Assembly (NCBI RefSeq): GCF_052180215.1
Contig: NZ_CP197471.1
Span: forward strand, 406,001-470,000
Reading direction: 5' to 3'
DNA length: 64,000 nt
Source: Pseudoneobacillus sp052180215
GTDB lineage: Bacteria > Bacillota > Bacilli > Bacillales > Cytobacillaceae
The notes under the pieces are model-generated. The model was not told the DNA's origin and did no database searches. It saw only the letters and a program-made list of their open reading frames with translations. The translations under genes and the position numbers were made by a program. This document shows, piece by piece, positions 1 through 7,104 of this stretch. How positions within the stretch are numbered: position 1 is the first letter of the stretch; each line of letters begins with the position of its first letter.

Positions 1-240
1 CAACTTCCAATGCCAGAAGGTAAAGAACATTTTGCTGAAGGATTTGCAAATGCAAATGTACCTGCTATTCCGGAATTAGTAGAAATGGCAAAAGATTTAG
101 GTGTGAAATTTATTGGATGCCAAATGACAATGGACGTAATGGGTCTAGAGAAGGAAGCATTTATTGATGGTATTGAAGTGGGCGGAGCTGTAACGTTCTT
201 AGAATTCGCTAAAGATGCTGATGTAACATTAACATTCTAA
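1..240 (+). CDS. DsrE/DsrF-like (DrsE_2) family protein, 3' part only
   Basis: The reading frame is open from the first base of the window and stops at 238-240, so only the C-terminal 79 residues are present. The piece carries the hallmark GCQMTMDVMG segment, with the conserved Cys that carries persulfide in DsrE-type proteins, followed by the typical acidic helix and a VTFLEFA...LTF ending. It closely resembles the paralogue at 4498-4899. The family are small cytosolic sulfur-relay proteins working with TusA and rhodaneses. The downstream neighbours (rhodanese-dioxygenase fusion and TusA) fit that role. The start and promoter lie outside the window. Family assignment is firm; the exact sulfur acceptor is inferred. 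Confidence 0.85.
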   Translation, partial: QLPMPEGKEHFAEGFANANVPAIPELVEMAKDLGVKFIGCQMTMDVMGLEKEAFIDGIEVGGAVTFLEFAKDADVTLTF

Positions 241-264
241 ATTAAATTTTTTTTCAATTAAAAT

Positions 265-280
265 ATACTAATGGGGGTAA
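265..280 (+). promoter_or_regulatory. Possible CstR-type operator overlapping the ribosome site
   Basis: ATACTAATGGGGGTAA resembles the 16-bp sites ATACC-N6-GGTAT found before other sulfur genes in this window. It lies immediately before the start at 285 and its G-run also serves as the Shine-Dalgarno. The paralogous gene at 9531 has a matching element at the same place. It could be only a ribosome site, so confidence is low. Confidence 0.35.
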
Positions 281-284
281 GAGG

Positions 285-1412
285 ATGACTGTTAAAGCTA
301 TGACATCTAAAGAAGTGACACAAAAAGTCTTTAATAAAGAACCATTATTTATTTTTGATGTACGTAACGAATCGGACTTTAATGATTGGAAAATTGAAGG
401 CGAAAACTTTCAATATTTAAATATCCCTTATTTTGAGTTACTTGACGGTGTGGAAGAGATCATGGATCAACTTCCAACAGATAAAGAAATTTTAGTTGTA
501 TGTGCAAAAGAAGGATCATCTATTATGGTAGCAGAAATGCTTTCTGATGCTGGATTAAATGTATCGTATCTTGCTGGAGGAATGAAGGCTTGGAGCGAAC
601 ATCTAGAGCCAGTTAAAGTTGGAGATTTAACCGATGGTGGAGAACTCTATCAGTTTGTACGTATCGGTAAAGGCTGCTTATCATACATGGTCGTTTCGAA
701 TGGAGAAGCTGCTATTATTGACTCCACTCGTATGACAGATGTCTATACTGACTTTGCTGACAGTATCGGTGCTAAAATTACACATGTATTTGATACACAC
801 TTACATGCTGACCACATTTCTGGCGGACGTGTTATTGCTGAAAAAACAAATGCGACTTACTGGTTACCTCCTAAGGACGCAACGGAAGTAACATTTGAGT
901 ACCAACCGTTAGAAGGCGGAAATGATGTAGTAATTGGTCACACTAAAATCAATATACACGCTTTATATTCTCCAGGTCATACAATTGGATCTACATCCTT
1001 TGTTGTGGATGAAAAGTATTTACTTTCTGGAGACATCCTCTTCATCGATTCAATCGGAAGACCAGATTTAGCTGGTTTAGCTCAAGATTGGGTTAGCGAT
1101 TTAAGAGAGAGTCTTTATAAGCGTTACAGAGAATTATCAGAGGACTTAGTAGTTCTTCCTGCTCACTTTATGATCATTGATGAATTAAATGAAGACGGCA
1201 GTGTATCAGAAAGATTGGGAACATTATTCGTGAAGAATCACGGTTTAAACATTGCAGATGAAAATGAGTTTAGAAAAATGGTAACCGAAAATTTACCACC
1301 TCAACCCAACGCCTATCAAGAAATTCGTGAAACCAATATGGGTAAAATGAATCCTGACACAGAAAAACAACGTGAAATGGAAATTGGACCAAACCGTTGT
1401 GCGGTTCGATAA
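285..1412 (+). CDS. Rhodanese-persulfide dioxygenase fusion (ETHE1-like MBL fold)
   Basis: 375 residues. Residues about 7-108 form a rhodanese domain with active-site loop CAKEGSS (Cys73). Residues about 120-330 form a metallo-beta-lactamase-fold domain with THLHADH at 171-177, PGHT (His232), GD (Asp250) and LPAH (His294), which is the mononuclear-iron ligand set of ETHE1-like persulfide dioxygenases. The protein ends with EIGPNRCAVR. Staphylococcal CstB has the same domain types in the opposite order, dioxygenase first. Expected chemistry is oxidation of low-molecular-weight or protein persulfide to sulfite/thiosulfate in the cytosol. It is followed 25 bp later by a tusA-like gene. A paralogue lies at 9531-10667. 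Start chosen because it aligns with the paralogue's start. Confidence 0.88.
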   Translation: MTVKAMTSKEVTQKVFNKEPLFIFDVRNESDFNDWKIEGENFQYLNIPYFELLDGVEEIMDQLPTDKEILVVCAKEGSSIMVAEMLSDAGLNVSYLAGGMKAWSEHLEPVKVGDLTDGGELYQFVRIGKGCLSYMVVSNGEAAIIDSTRMTDVYTDFADSIGAKITHVFDTHLHADHISGGRVIAEKTNATYWLPPKDATEVTFEYQPLEGGNDVVIGHTKINIHALYSPGHTIGSTSFVVDEKYLLSGDILFIDSIGRPDLAGLAQDWVSDLRESLYKRYRELSEDLVVLPAHFMIIDELNEDGSVSERLGTLFVKNHGLNIADENEFRKMVTENLPPQPNAYQEIRETNMGKMNPDTEKQREMEIGPNRCAVR

Positions 1413-1437
1413 GTTTAATTAATAGGAGGAAGAAAAA

Positions 1438-1665
1438 ATGGAAGCAAATAAAGTATTAGACGCAAAAGGACTTGCTTGTCCAATGCCAATCGTAAAAACA
1501 AAAAAAGCAATGAATGAGCTTGAAAGTGGTCAAGTATTAGAAATCCATGCAACAGATAAAGGAGCAAAAAATGATTTAGCTGCTTGGGCAAAATCAGGTG
1601 GTCATGAATTAGTAAAGCATGAAGAAGAAGATAATGTATTAAAGTTTTGGATTAAGAAGGGTTAA
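1438..1665 (+). CDS. TusA-like sulfur carrier
   Basis: 75 residues, full length for the TusA/SirA/YeeD family. The N-terminal signature LDAKGLACPMPIVKTKKAM carries the CPxP motif (Cys14), where the persulfide is held. The C-terminal half has the usual DKGAKNDLAAWAKSGGHEL segment. A strong AGGAGGAAG ribosome site precedes the ATG. It is 25 bp behind the rhodanese-dioxygenase gene, so the likely role is to pass sulfane sulfur between rhodanese and DsrE-type proteins rather than tRNA thiolation. It lacks a Cys elsewhere. Several TusA-like copies occur in the window (also 5015-5254 and the C-terminal domain of 25651-27561). Confidence 0.9.
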   Translation: MEANKVLDAKGLACPMPIVKTKKAMNELESGQVLEIHATDKGAKNDLAAWAKSGGHELVKHEEEDNVLKFWIKKG

Positions 1666-1670
1666 AAATA

Positions 1671-1702
1671 AAAAGGGAGCCGGAGAAGGGTTCCCTTTTT
1701 TT
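1671..1702 (+). terminator. Intrinsic terminator or attenuator after tusA
   Basis: A stem of AAAAGGGAGCC with GGGTTCCCTTTT (one bulged G) around the loop GGAGAA is followed by a T-run. It lies only about 10 bp before the next start, so it probably attenuates rather than isolates the exporter gene. Confidence 0.75.
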
Positions 1703-1713
1703 AAGGAGGCATC

Positions 1714-2493
1714 ATGATGGATATAGCGTTTATTATTACCGTTTTCTTCATTGGTGTTGTAGGTTCTTTTATATCAGGAATGTTAGGAATTGGCGGAGCC
1801 ATTATCAATTTCCCAATGTTATTATATATACCAGTTTTACTTGGTGTAGGACATTTTACAGCACACGAAGTGTCAGGAATTACAGCTGTACAGGTTTTCT
1901 TTGCGACAATTGGTGGTGTTTGGGCCTATCGTAAAGGTGGCTATTTAAATAAAAAGCTAATCGCCTATATGGGAATTAGTATTTTATTAGGAAGTTTTAT
2001 TGGGGGATTTGGCTCTACACATATGCCTGAAAGTGGTATCAATATTGTGTATGGAGTCTTGGCATTAATAGCTGTTGTGATGATGTTTGTGCCTAGAAAG
2101 GGAATTGATGATATTCCTTTAGAACAGGTGAAATTTAACAAATGGCTTGGAGCAGTATTAGCCTTTATCGTAGGAATTGGGGCTGGTATTGTAGGTGCTG
2201 GAGGAGCATTCCTTTTGGTGCCAATTATGCTTACTGTGTTAAAAATTCCTACAAGAATGACGATTGCTTCATCACTTGCCATTACACTTATATCCTCAAT
2301 CGGAGCGATAACAGGAAAAGTCTCAACAGGACAGGTAGAAATACTGCCTTCATTAATTATGGTTGTTGCTAGTTTAATCGCATCACCGATTGGAGCAAAT
2401 GTTGGTAAAAAAATGAATACAAAAGTTCTTCAAGTCATAATGGGAACATTAATTTTTATTACTGCAGTAAAGACATGGATGGATATTTTATAA
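1714..2493 (+). CDS. TSUP family (TauE/SafE-like) membrane transporter
   Basis: 259 residues with about eight hydrophobic segments. Two internal homologous halves are visible: SGMLGIGGAIINFPML near residue 25 and GIVGAGGAFLLVPIML near residue 155, the duplicated signature of the TauE/SafE (sulfite exporter) family. The ribosome site AAGGAGG lies at 1703-1709 and the start is one of two adjacent ATGs. Members move small sulfur anions such as sulfite, thiosulfate or sulfonates. Next to a persulfide dioxygenase, which makes sulfite, export of sulfite or thiosulfate is the reasonable inference. Substrate cannot be read from sequence. Confidence 0.85.
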   Translation: MMDIAFIITVFFIGVVGSFISGMLGIGGAIINFPMLLYIPVLLGVGHFTAHEVSGITAVQVFFATIGGVWAYRKGGYLNKKLIAYMGISILLGSFIGGFGSTHMPESGINIVYGVLALIAVVMMFVPRKGIDDIPLEQVKFNKWLGAVLAFIVGIGAGIVGAGGAFLLVPIMLTVLKIPTRMTIASSLAITLISSIGAITGKVSTGQVEILPSLIMVVASLIASPIGANVGKKMNTKVLQVIMGTLIFITAVKTWMDIL

Positions 2494-2520
2494 GAAAAGT
2501 AAAGAAAGTAGGGACGTAAA

Positions 2521-2868
2521 ATGGCGAACAAGAAGTTTGTTTATTTTGTTTCGTTAAGTTCAAATGTACCCTATGTGTTAAAAGATGCTCTTCAAAAAGT
2601 AAAAGAGAATATGGAAGTTTCTATTTTCTTTGATTTAGATGGAGCAAGAGTCTTGGACCAACGTTATCTTAAAAAAATGGATAGAACCCATAGCATTGAC
2701 CTTGGTTTATTAATCAACTCTGCATTAAATGCAGGTATAAAATTATATGGATGTCAAATGAATGTCTTAATTGCCGATGGATTAGAATTGATTGACGGAG
2801 CGGAATTAGCTGGTGTTGTTACATTTTTAGAATTAGCCTATGAAGCAGATGCTGTATTAAGCTTCTGA
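2521..2868 (+). CDS. DsrE family sulfur-relay protein
   Basis: 115 residues. It carries KLYGCQMN around Cys78, the conserved persulfide-carrying Cys of the DsrE/F fold, and ends with the family VTFLELAYEADAVLSF tail, similar to the partial gene at 1-240. The ribosome site is weak. It is 16 bp upstream of a related gene (2884-3264) that lacks the Cys, which resembles the DsrE-DsrF arrangement in which only one subunit carries the reactive Cys. The next gene downstream is a HesB-like selenoprotein, so these three probably form one transcriptional unit behind the TSUP gene. Confidence 0.82.
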   Translation: MANKKFVYFVSLSSNVPYVLKDALQKVKENMEVSIFFDLDGARVLDQRYLKKMDRTHSIDLGLLINSALNAGIKLYGCQMNVLIADGLELIDGAELAGVVTFLELAYEADAVLSF

Positions 2869-2883
2869 AAGGGGGCATCCTAA

Positions 2884-3264
2884 ATGAAACCAAGAAAAGT
2901 GGTTGTTCTTGCCCTTCATGATGAATTAGAATCTGTTTATCCACCATTGAATATTGCGGTAGGGGCAGCTTCATCTGGGGCAGAGGTTTTTTTAGCTTTT
3001 TCCCGTAAAGGTGTAAATATTTTAGATAAAAACTATATTCCGATTCCTTCAGATGGACTCGAATACCTTTCCAATGCATTAAATGATTTTAACGCACCAT
3101 CTATTCATGAACTTCTTGATTTGGCTGTCGAGATGGGGGTTCAATTATTTGCTGTCGATTTAGATATGAAAAATGAGCCTAATTTCCTTTATCCAGCGGA
3201 ACAGGTGCCCATAAAATGGGTATTAAATGAAGCTGTCTCAGCCGATTTATTTGTTCATTTTTAA
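2884..3264 (+). CDS. DsrE/F-like protein lacking the catalytic Cys
   Basis: 126 residues, weakly similar to its upstream neighbour: an N-terminal VVVLALHDELES strand, AVGAASSGAEVFLAFSRKGV, and a C-terminal half ELLDLAVEMGVQLFAVDLDMKNE where the GCxM motif would be. There is no Cys in the whole protein, so it cannot carry persulfide itself. It may be a structural partner of the 2521-2868 product, as in heteromeric DsrEFH-type complexes; this is inference. A GGGGG ribosome site precedes the ATG. The gene is 28 bp upstream of the HesB-like selenoprotein gene and shares its direction. Confidence 0.65.
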   Translation: MKPRKVVVLALHDELESVYPPLNIAVGAASSGAEVFLAFSRKGVNILDKNYIPIPSDGLEYLSNALNDFNAPSIHELLDLAVEMGVQLFAVDLDMKNEPNFLYPAEQVPIKWVLNEAVSADLFVHF

Positions 3265-3292
3265 AGGATATCTAAGATTGGGAGGAATGATG

Positions 3293-3580
3293 ATGGTAAA
3301 AGTAACACATGCTGCCATTTCATCCGTTAAAAGAGAAGTTCAAGAGCTTATTGACGAAGGAAAACAGCCTTTTATCCGCTTAACTATGGGAATTGGCTGA
3401 GGTGGTCCGCAGCTTCGTCTGGCTCTGGAAGAGTCAGCTTTAGAAAGTGATGAAGTGACAGAAATAGATGGAGTACAGTTTTTAGTAAATGAGAGAGATA
3501 AAGTTTATTTTGATCATGTTAAGATTGATTTTACTAAAACTTTATTCGGTGGTGGACAATTTACTGTCATTCGATTATAG
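3293..3580 (+). CDS. HesB-like selenoprotein, in-frame TGA (Sec36)
   Basis: The frame opens at three consecutive ATGs (3287, 3290, 3293) behind GGAGG; 3293 gives the best spacing and matches the second copy. It reads through one TGA (3398-3400) to TAG at 3578, giving 95 residues. The TGA falls in MGIG-U-GGPQLRL, where HesB/IscA-fold proteins have their first conserved Cys (GCxG context). The C-terminal CxC of IscA is replaced by FGGGQFTV, so Sec is the only chalcogen ligand. A hairpin just after the TGA fits a bacterial SECIS. HesB-like selenoproteins are a known family. The paralogue at 23930-24217 keeps both codon and hairpin. The exact role, perhaps Fe-S or selenium/sulfur handling, is unknown. 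Confidence 0.88.
3401..3437 (+). promoter_or_regulatory. Bacterial SECIS element
   Basis: Eighteen bases after the TGA begins a 7-bp stem CTGGCTC (3419-3425) / GAGTCAG (3431-3437) with loop TGGAA. A G within the first two loop bases and a UGA-to-loop distance of about 25 nt match the known bacterial SECIS rules. Between 3386 and 3444 only two bases differ from the second HesB copy, both compatible with the stem and loop. Confidence 0.8.
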
Positions 3581-3603
3581 ATAGCAAAATAAGGTTATTT
3601 TTA

Positions 3604-3631
3604 AGAGGCTAGCAATAGCCTCTATTTTTTT
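3604..3631 (+). terminator. Intrinsic terminator
   Basis: A perfect 8-bp stem, AGAGGCTA/TAGCCTCT, with loop GCAA is followed by a run of eight T after one A. It ends the unit that contains the TSUP, DsrE-like and HesB-like genes. Confidence 0.9.
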
Positions 3632-3706
3632 GTGATAGGTGAGGAAGGGTTAAATTTAATATTTAGGGAAATATAAGAATGAAGAAAAAATAAGGGGAGA
3701 AAAGGA

Positions 3707-4312
3707 ATGAATCAATGGGATGCTCGTTTTCAAACAGAAAATTTTGTTTATGGAAAAGAGCCAAATGTCTTTTTAAAGGATATCTATACTAAGCTATCTT
3801 TAAATAAGGGTAATGCCCTAGCTATCGCTGAAGGTGAAGGAAGAAATGCTGTTTTCTTAGCTCAACAAGGGATGAATGTAACAACTTGGGATTATGCTGA
3901 AAGCGGCTTAGCGAAAACGAGAAAACTAGCCCAAGAAAAGGGTGTGGAAGTAAAGACGGAACTTGTGGATCTAAATCAAGCCCCATGGGATGAAAATAAA
4001 TGGGATCAAATCGTTTGTATTTTTGGCCATTTTCCAAAGGAACTACGGGAAAAAACATTAGATAATGTAAAAAAAGCAGTTAAACCTGGAGGTCATTACA
4101 TAACAGAGGTTTATTCTATTTTCCAGTTGCCATACGAAAGTGGAGGTCCTCGTGATCAAGCCTTTTTATATTCCCCTGAAGATTTTTTAAAAGTGTTCTC
4201 TGATTGGAAAATGATTCACTTTTTTATGGGAGAAGTGGTTCGGCATGAAGGGGAAGGACATAATGGACTTTCCCATGTCATCCAGCTAGTCGCTCAAAAA
4301 CCAGTAGAATAA
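3707..4312 (+). CDS. Class I SAM-dependent methyltransferase
   Basis: 201 residues. After an N-terminal WDARFQTENFVYGKEPNVFL segment comes motif I, ALAIAEGEGRNAVFLAQQG (about 37-55), with an acidic ligand in VTTWDYAESGLAKTRKLA, and the post-I region DQIVCIFGHFP. The family includes TehB-like and thiopurine-methyltransferase-like enzymes that act on small nucleophiles, including tellurium and selenium species, but no residue here fixes the substrate. A GGGGAGAAAAGG ribosome site precedes the ATG. It lies alone between two terminators, inside the sulfur/selenium region, so a detoxification role is plausible but only by context. Confidence 0.8.
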   Translation: MNQWDARFQTENFVYGKEPNVFLKDIYTKLSLNKGNALAIAEGEGRNAVFLAQQGMNVTTWDYAESGLAKTRKLAQEKGVEVKTELVDLNQAPWDENKWDQIVCIFGHFPKELREKTLDNVKKAVKPGGHYITEVYSIFQLPYESGGPRDQAFLYSPEDFLKVFSDWKMIHFFMGEVVRHEGEGHNGLSHVIQLVAQKPVE

Positions 4313-4329
4313 TACAAAAGTAATGTGAG

Positions 4330-4359
4330 GAGTCGGTGATTCAAACCGGCTCTTTTTTA
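4330..4359 (+). terminator. Intrinsic terminator
   Basis: The stem GAGTCGGT/ACCGGCTC (one G-T pair) surrounds a short loop and is followed by TTTTTT, just after the methyltransferase gene. Confidence 0.85.
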
Positions 4360-4433
4360 TGTTTAATACTGTTTAAAGCTTGTCTTGTCACCATTTGGCT
4401 ACGGAACGTTCACATTACAGTAACAGACATAGT

Positions 4434-4453
4434 TATGGGGGTATAGGTATAAT
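4434..4453 (+). promoter_or_regulatory. Promoter region with a CstR-like half site
   Basis: TATAAT at 4448-4453 makes a good -10 box. The -35 is weak (CAGACA near 4424). Just before the -10 box lies ATGGGGGTATAGG, matching one half of the 16-bp sites seen at 9411 and 22415. It would drive the DsrE-TusA-SQR-DUF1641 operon. Confidence 0.5.
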
Positions 4454-4497
4454 GAAACCGTAAGATAAATTATTCTCTATCTAGGAGGAAATTAATT

Positions 4498-4899
4498 ATG
4501 GAACAGCAAGCACCATCATTAGCTATTATTCTGTTATCAGAGGATCTTGAAAAACTTCATGCAGGCTCCCTTGTAGGCTCTGTAGCATCCATGTCCGGTA
4601 TGACTGTAAATGTATTTGTAACGATGAATGCACTTAAACCATTCAAAAAAGATAATTTTGAAAGTGCTGACTTTGTGACAGGCACAATTGGTAAGGAATT
4701 GTTAGCCAAGAAGATTCCTTTATTTGATGACTTGTTAAAAGAAGGCAAGGATACTGGGGAATTAAACATTTATGGATGTGCATTAGCTATGGATATCATG
4801 GGTTGGGAAAAAGAAGATATGATTGATGTTTTTGATGATGTGATTGGTGTAACGAAGTTCCTAGGTATGACACAAGGTGCAACCGTTATTACGATGTAA
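4498..4899 (+). CDS. DsrE/DsrF-like (DrsE_2) family protein
   Basis: 133 residues. The N-terminal strand LAIILLSEDLEKLHAGSLVGSVASM and the C-terminal motif YGCALAMDIMGWEKEDM (Cys94) identify the family; the ending GVTKFLGMTQGATVITM is the usual last helix and strand. Strong TAGGAGGAAA ribosome site. It begins an operon-like run with a TusA-like carrier, an SQR-like flavoprotein and a DUF1641 protein, which suggests transfer of sulfane sulfur produced by sulfide oxidation to carrier proteins. A 115-bp gap with an imperfect hairpin (near 4911-4965) separates it from the tusA-like gene. Confidence 0.85.
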   Translation: MEQQAPSLAIILLSEDLEKLHAGSLVGSVASMSGMTVNVFVTMNALKPFKKDNFESADFVTGTIGKELLAKKIPLFDDLLKEGKDTGELNIYGCALAMDIMGWEKEDMIDVFDDVIGVTKFLGMTQGATVITM

Positions 4900-5014
4900 A
4901 GAAGAAAAGGGAGAGGAAGGATACGGCGTGCAGGCCATTGTATCTATTTCCTCTTCCTAGCTAAAATCCTTAGTTCCACTATAACATATTTTTCACAAAC
5001 TGGAGGTAGGAAAA

Positions 5015-5254
5015 ATGAGTGAAGTTATTTTAACTAAATCAATCGATGCTAGAGGCGTCTTTTGTCCTGGGCCGTTAATGGAGCTTGTAAAAGGAATAAA
5101 AAAAGGTACTGTTGGGGATGTGATTGAAGTCATTTCCACTGATAAAGGGTCTGCTGTGGATATTCCTGAATGGGTTAATAAAATGGGTCACGAGATTGTT
5201 TACACTAAGAACGAAAATGACGAATTTAGAATTGCAGTAAGAAAAGTCAAATAA
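5015..5254 (+). CDS. TusA-like sulfur carrier
   Basis: 79 residues with the N-terminal IDARGVFCPGPLMELVKGI signature; Cys17 lies in a CPGP motif. The C-terminal half ISTDKGSAVDIPEWVNKMGHEIV matches TusA/SirA folds. A TGGAGGTAGG ribosome site sits upstream. It is placed between the DsrE-like gene and the SQR-like gene and is 38 bp from the latter, a context typical of sulfur-oxidation carriers rather than of tRNA 2-thiouridine synthesis. Confidence 0.9.
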   Translation: MSEVILTKSIDARGVFCPGPLMELVKGIKKGTVGDVIEVISTDKGSAVDIPEWVNKMGHEIVYTKNENDEFRIAVRKVK

Positions 5255-5292
5255 TTTTAAGCAGAACATATCTGCTAAAGAGGTGTAAACAT

Positions 5293-6429
5293 ATGAAAAA
5301 AATCGTAGTCCTTGGTGGCGGCAGTGCTGGAACGATGGTCGCAAACAAGCTTGCTCGCCAACTAGGTGAACAAATAAAGAAACGTGAAGTGGAAATTACA
5401 TTAATCTCAAATACAGATAAACATATTTACCAACCAGGTTATCTATTTATTGCTTTTAACGAAAAGCCTTCTGAACATTTTATTAGAAAACAGGATTCCC
5501 TTGTTCATAGGCATGTTAACCTTGTTTATGATGATATTGAAAAAATTAGTCCTGAGAAGAAAATGGTAGCCTCTAACAAGGTACAGTATCCGTATGATTA
5601 TTTAGTTATTGCGACAGGTTCACATCCTGATTTTGATAGTGTTCCAGGACTAAAAGAAGGAACTCATAATTTCTATACCCTTGAAGGGGCAGAACGACTA
5701 CGTGAAGATCTGGCGAAAATAGATAAAGGTAAAATTATGATTACCATTGATGTTCCACACAAATGTCCGGCTGCACCTTTAGAACTTGCATTGATGTTGG
5801 ATGATTATTTTAGAAAGCAAGGGAAACGGAAGGATATTGAAATTAAATATGCTTATCCAATTGGCAGAATCCATTCCCTAGTACCTGTTGCGGAATGGGC
5901 ATTGCCAGAGTTTGAGAAGAGAGATATAAAATACGAGACTTTCTTTAATTTAGAAGAAGTAGATCCTAATAGGAAAGTAGCTATCACGATGGACGGGCAG
6001 GAGCATGAATATGATATGCTGATCACCATTCCTGCTCACACAGGAGCAAAAGCGGTAATTGATTCTGGTATAGGTGATGAATCGGGATTTATTCCAACAA
6101 ACCGTACATCTCTAAAAATGATTGGTCAAGATGATATCTACGTCATAGGAGATGCAACGAATCTTCCGATCAGCAAAGCGGGTTCCACAGCACACTATCA
6201 ATCTGAATCACTAGTTGCGAACATCATTAGTCGTATAAGTGGACGTCCCGAAACGGCTGTTTATATTGGGAAAGTAGCATGCTTCCTTGAAAATAGTCTA
6301 GATGATGCAAGCATGATTACGTTTGATTATCAAAACCCACCACAGCCTGCCACAACATCAGAATTGCTTCATTGGTTTAAAGCGGTCTACAATGAGCTTT
6401 ACTGGTTAAATGCTAAAGGGATTTTATAG
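5293..6429 (+). CDS. Sulfide:quinone oxidoreductase-like FAD protein
   Basis: 378 residues. The N-terminal Rossmann motif VVLGGGSAGTMVA (6-17) binds FAD; YQPGYLF and YDYLVIATGSHPDF follow as in the SQR group of the pyridine-nucleotide disulfide reductase family. Cys158 in PHKCPAAPLELAL is the conserved central Cys of SQRs, and a second candidate lies in KVACFLEN near residue 338. The segment DIYVIGDATNLPISKAGSTAHYQ is the second FAD motif. Expected reaction is oxidation of sulfide to sulfane sulfur with electrons passed to quinone at the membrane. The DUF1641 gene follows 16 bp later. Classification to SQR rather than another FCSD-like member is likely but not proven. Confidence 0.82.
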   Translation: MKKIVVLGGGSAGTMVANKLARQLGEQIKKREVEITLISNTDKHIYQPGYLFIAFNEKPSEHFIRKQDSLVHRHVNLVYDDIEKISPEKKMVASNKVQYPYDYLVIATGSHPDFDSVPGLKEGTHNFYTLEGAERLREDLAKIDKGKIMITIDVPHKCPAAPLELALMLDDYFRKQGKRKDIEIKYAYPIGRIHSLVPVAEWALPEFEKRDIKYETFFNLEEVDPNRKVAITMDGQEHEYDMLITIPAHTGAKAVIDSGIGDESGFIPTNRTSLKMIGQDDIYVIGDATNLPISKAGSTAHYQSESLVANIISRISGRPETAVYIGKVACFLENSLDDASMITFDYQNPPQPATTSELLHWFKAVYNELYWLNAKGIL

Positions 6430-6445
6430 AAGGGGGTGGGTTTAA

Positions 6446-7006
6446 ATGACTTTAGAAACACCTCATATTGATGCTGTTAAGCAAGACAAAATAAAAGACT
6501 TTGCCGATGCTGCCTTAAAAGGAATTACAGGTGAAATGGTGTCCAACATGGCAGAAAAAGGGGTTAAAATGGTTGAGATGGCCGATGATATTCTCCAACC
6601 AGAAACTCTTTCATTATTAAAAGCCTTACCAGAGGTAGCGGAAAGTCTTGAACGCACTCTACTAGAAGTTAAGCGATTAGAAGAATCTGGGGTATTAAAA
6701 TCCTTACTGCAATTGGCTGATTTAGTTTCAAGTATGAAGCAAGGTATGACGGGTCCAATGGTAACAGATATGGTTGAAAAAGCCGTTAAGGGTGTTGAAA
6801 TCGCAGATACCATGGTGCAGCTTGGAGCATTGGACTTAGTTGAAGGAATGCTAACAGCTTTCCATAAAGCACAACAGGAAACCCAAGGGAAAGAACCGCT
6901 AACTTCCATGCAATTAATGAAGGCTGTTACCCAAAAGGATACACGTGAAGCATTGACACTCATGATGTCATTTTTAAAAACATTGCCAAAAGAGTTAGCA
7001 AAGTAA
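6446..7006 (+). CDS. DUF1641 domain protein
   Basis: 186 residues, mostly helical, with two similar halves: GITGEMVSNMAEKGVKMVEMADD near residue 25 and GMTGPMVTDMVEKAVKGVEIADT near 100. This is the DUF1641 pattern, whose members are usually encoded beside formate dehydrogenase-like or flavin oxidoreductases in Bacillus. No membrane segment. Here the partner is the SQR-like protein 16 bp upstream, so it may act as an accessory or membrane-docking subunit; that is inference. Ribosome site GAAGGGGGTGGG. Confidence 0.8.
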   Translation: MTLETPHIDAVKQDKIKDFADAALKGITGEMVSNMAEKGVKMVEMADDILQPETLSLLKALPEVAESLERTLLEVKRLEESGVLKSLLQLADLVSSMKQGMTGPMVTDMVEKAVKGVEIADTMVQLGALDLVEGMLTAFHKAQQETQGKEPLTSMQLMKAVTQKDTREALTLMMSFLKTLPKELAK

Positions 7007-7029
7007 GGAGAGGGAAAGCCTCTCCTTTT
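7005..7029 (+). terminator. Hairpin after the SQR operon
   Basis: A perfect 9-bp stem AAGGAGAGG/CCTCTCCTT with loop GAAAG lies directly after the DUF1641 stop, followed by a short T-run. Confidence 0.65.
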
Positions 7030-7104
7030 GGATTTATAAAATCTCTTTTAAACTAGTTCCCATTATTACGCCTCCCCGTATTCTAATTAAGGGAGGTGAT
7101 TGCT

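Noticed and set aside
1965..2282. 105-codon frame antisense to the TSUP gene, and similar antisense frames elsewhere
   Set aside because: They are shadows of well-supported genes, with no family signature or ribosome site.
3398..3400. TGA in the HesB-like gene as a nonsense mutation (pseudogene)
   Set aside because: A second copy has the TGA at the same codon, the frame continues to a natural end in both, and a SECIS-like hairpin follows.
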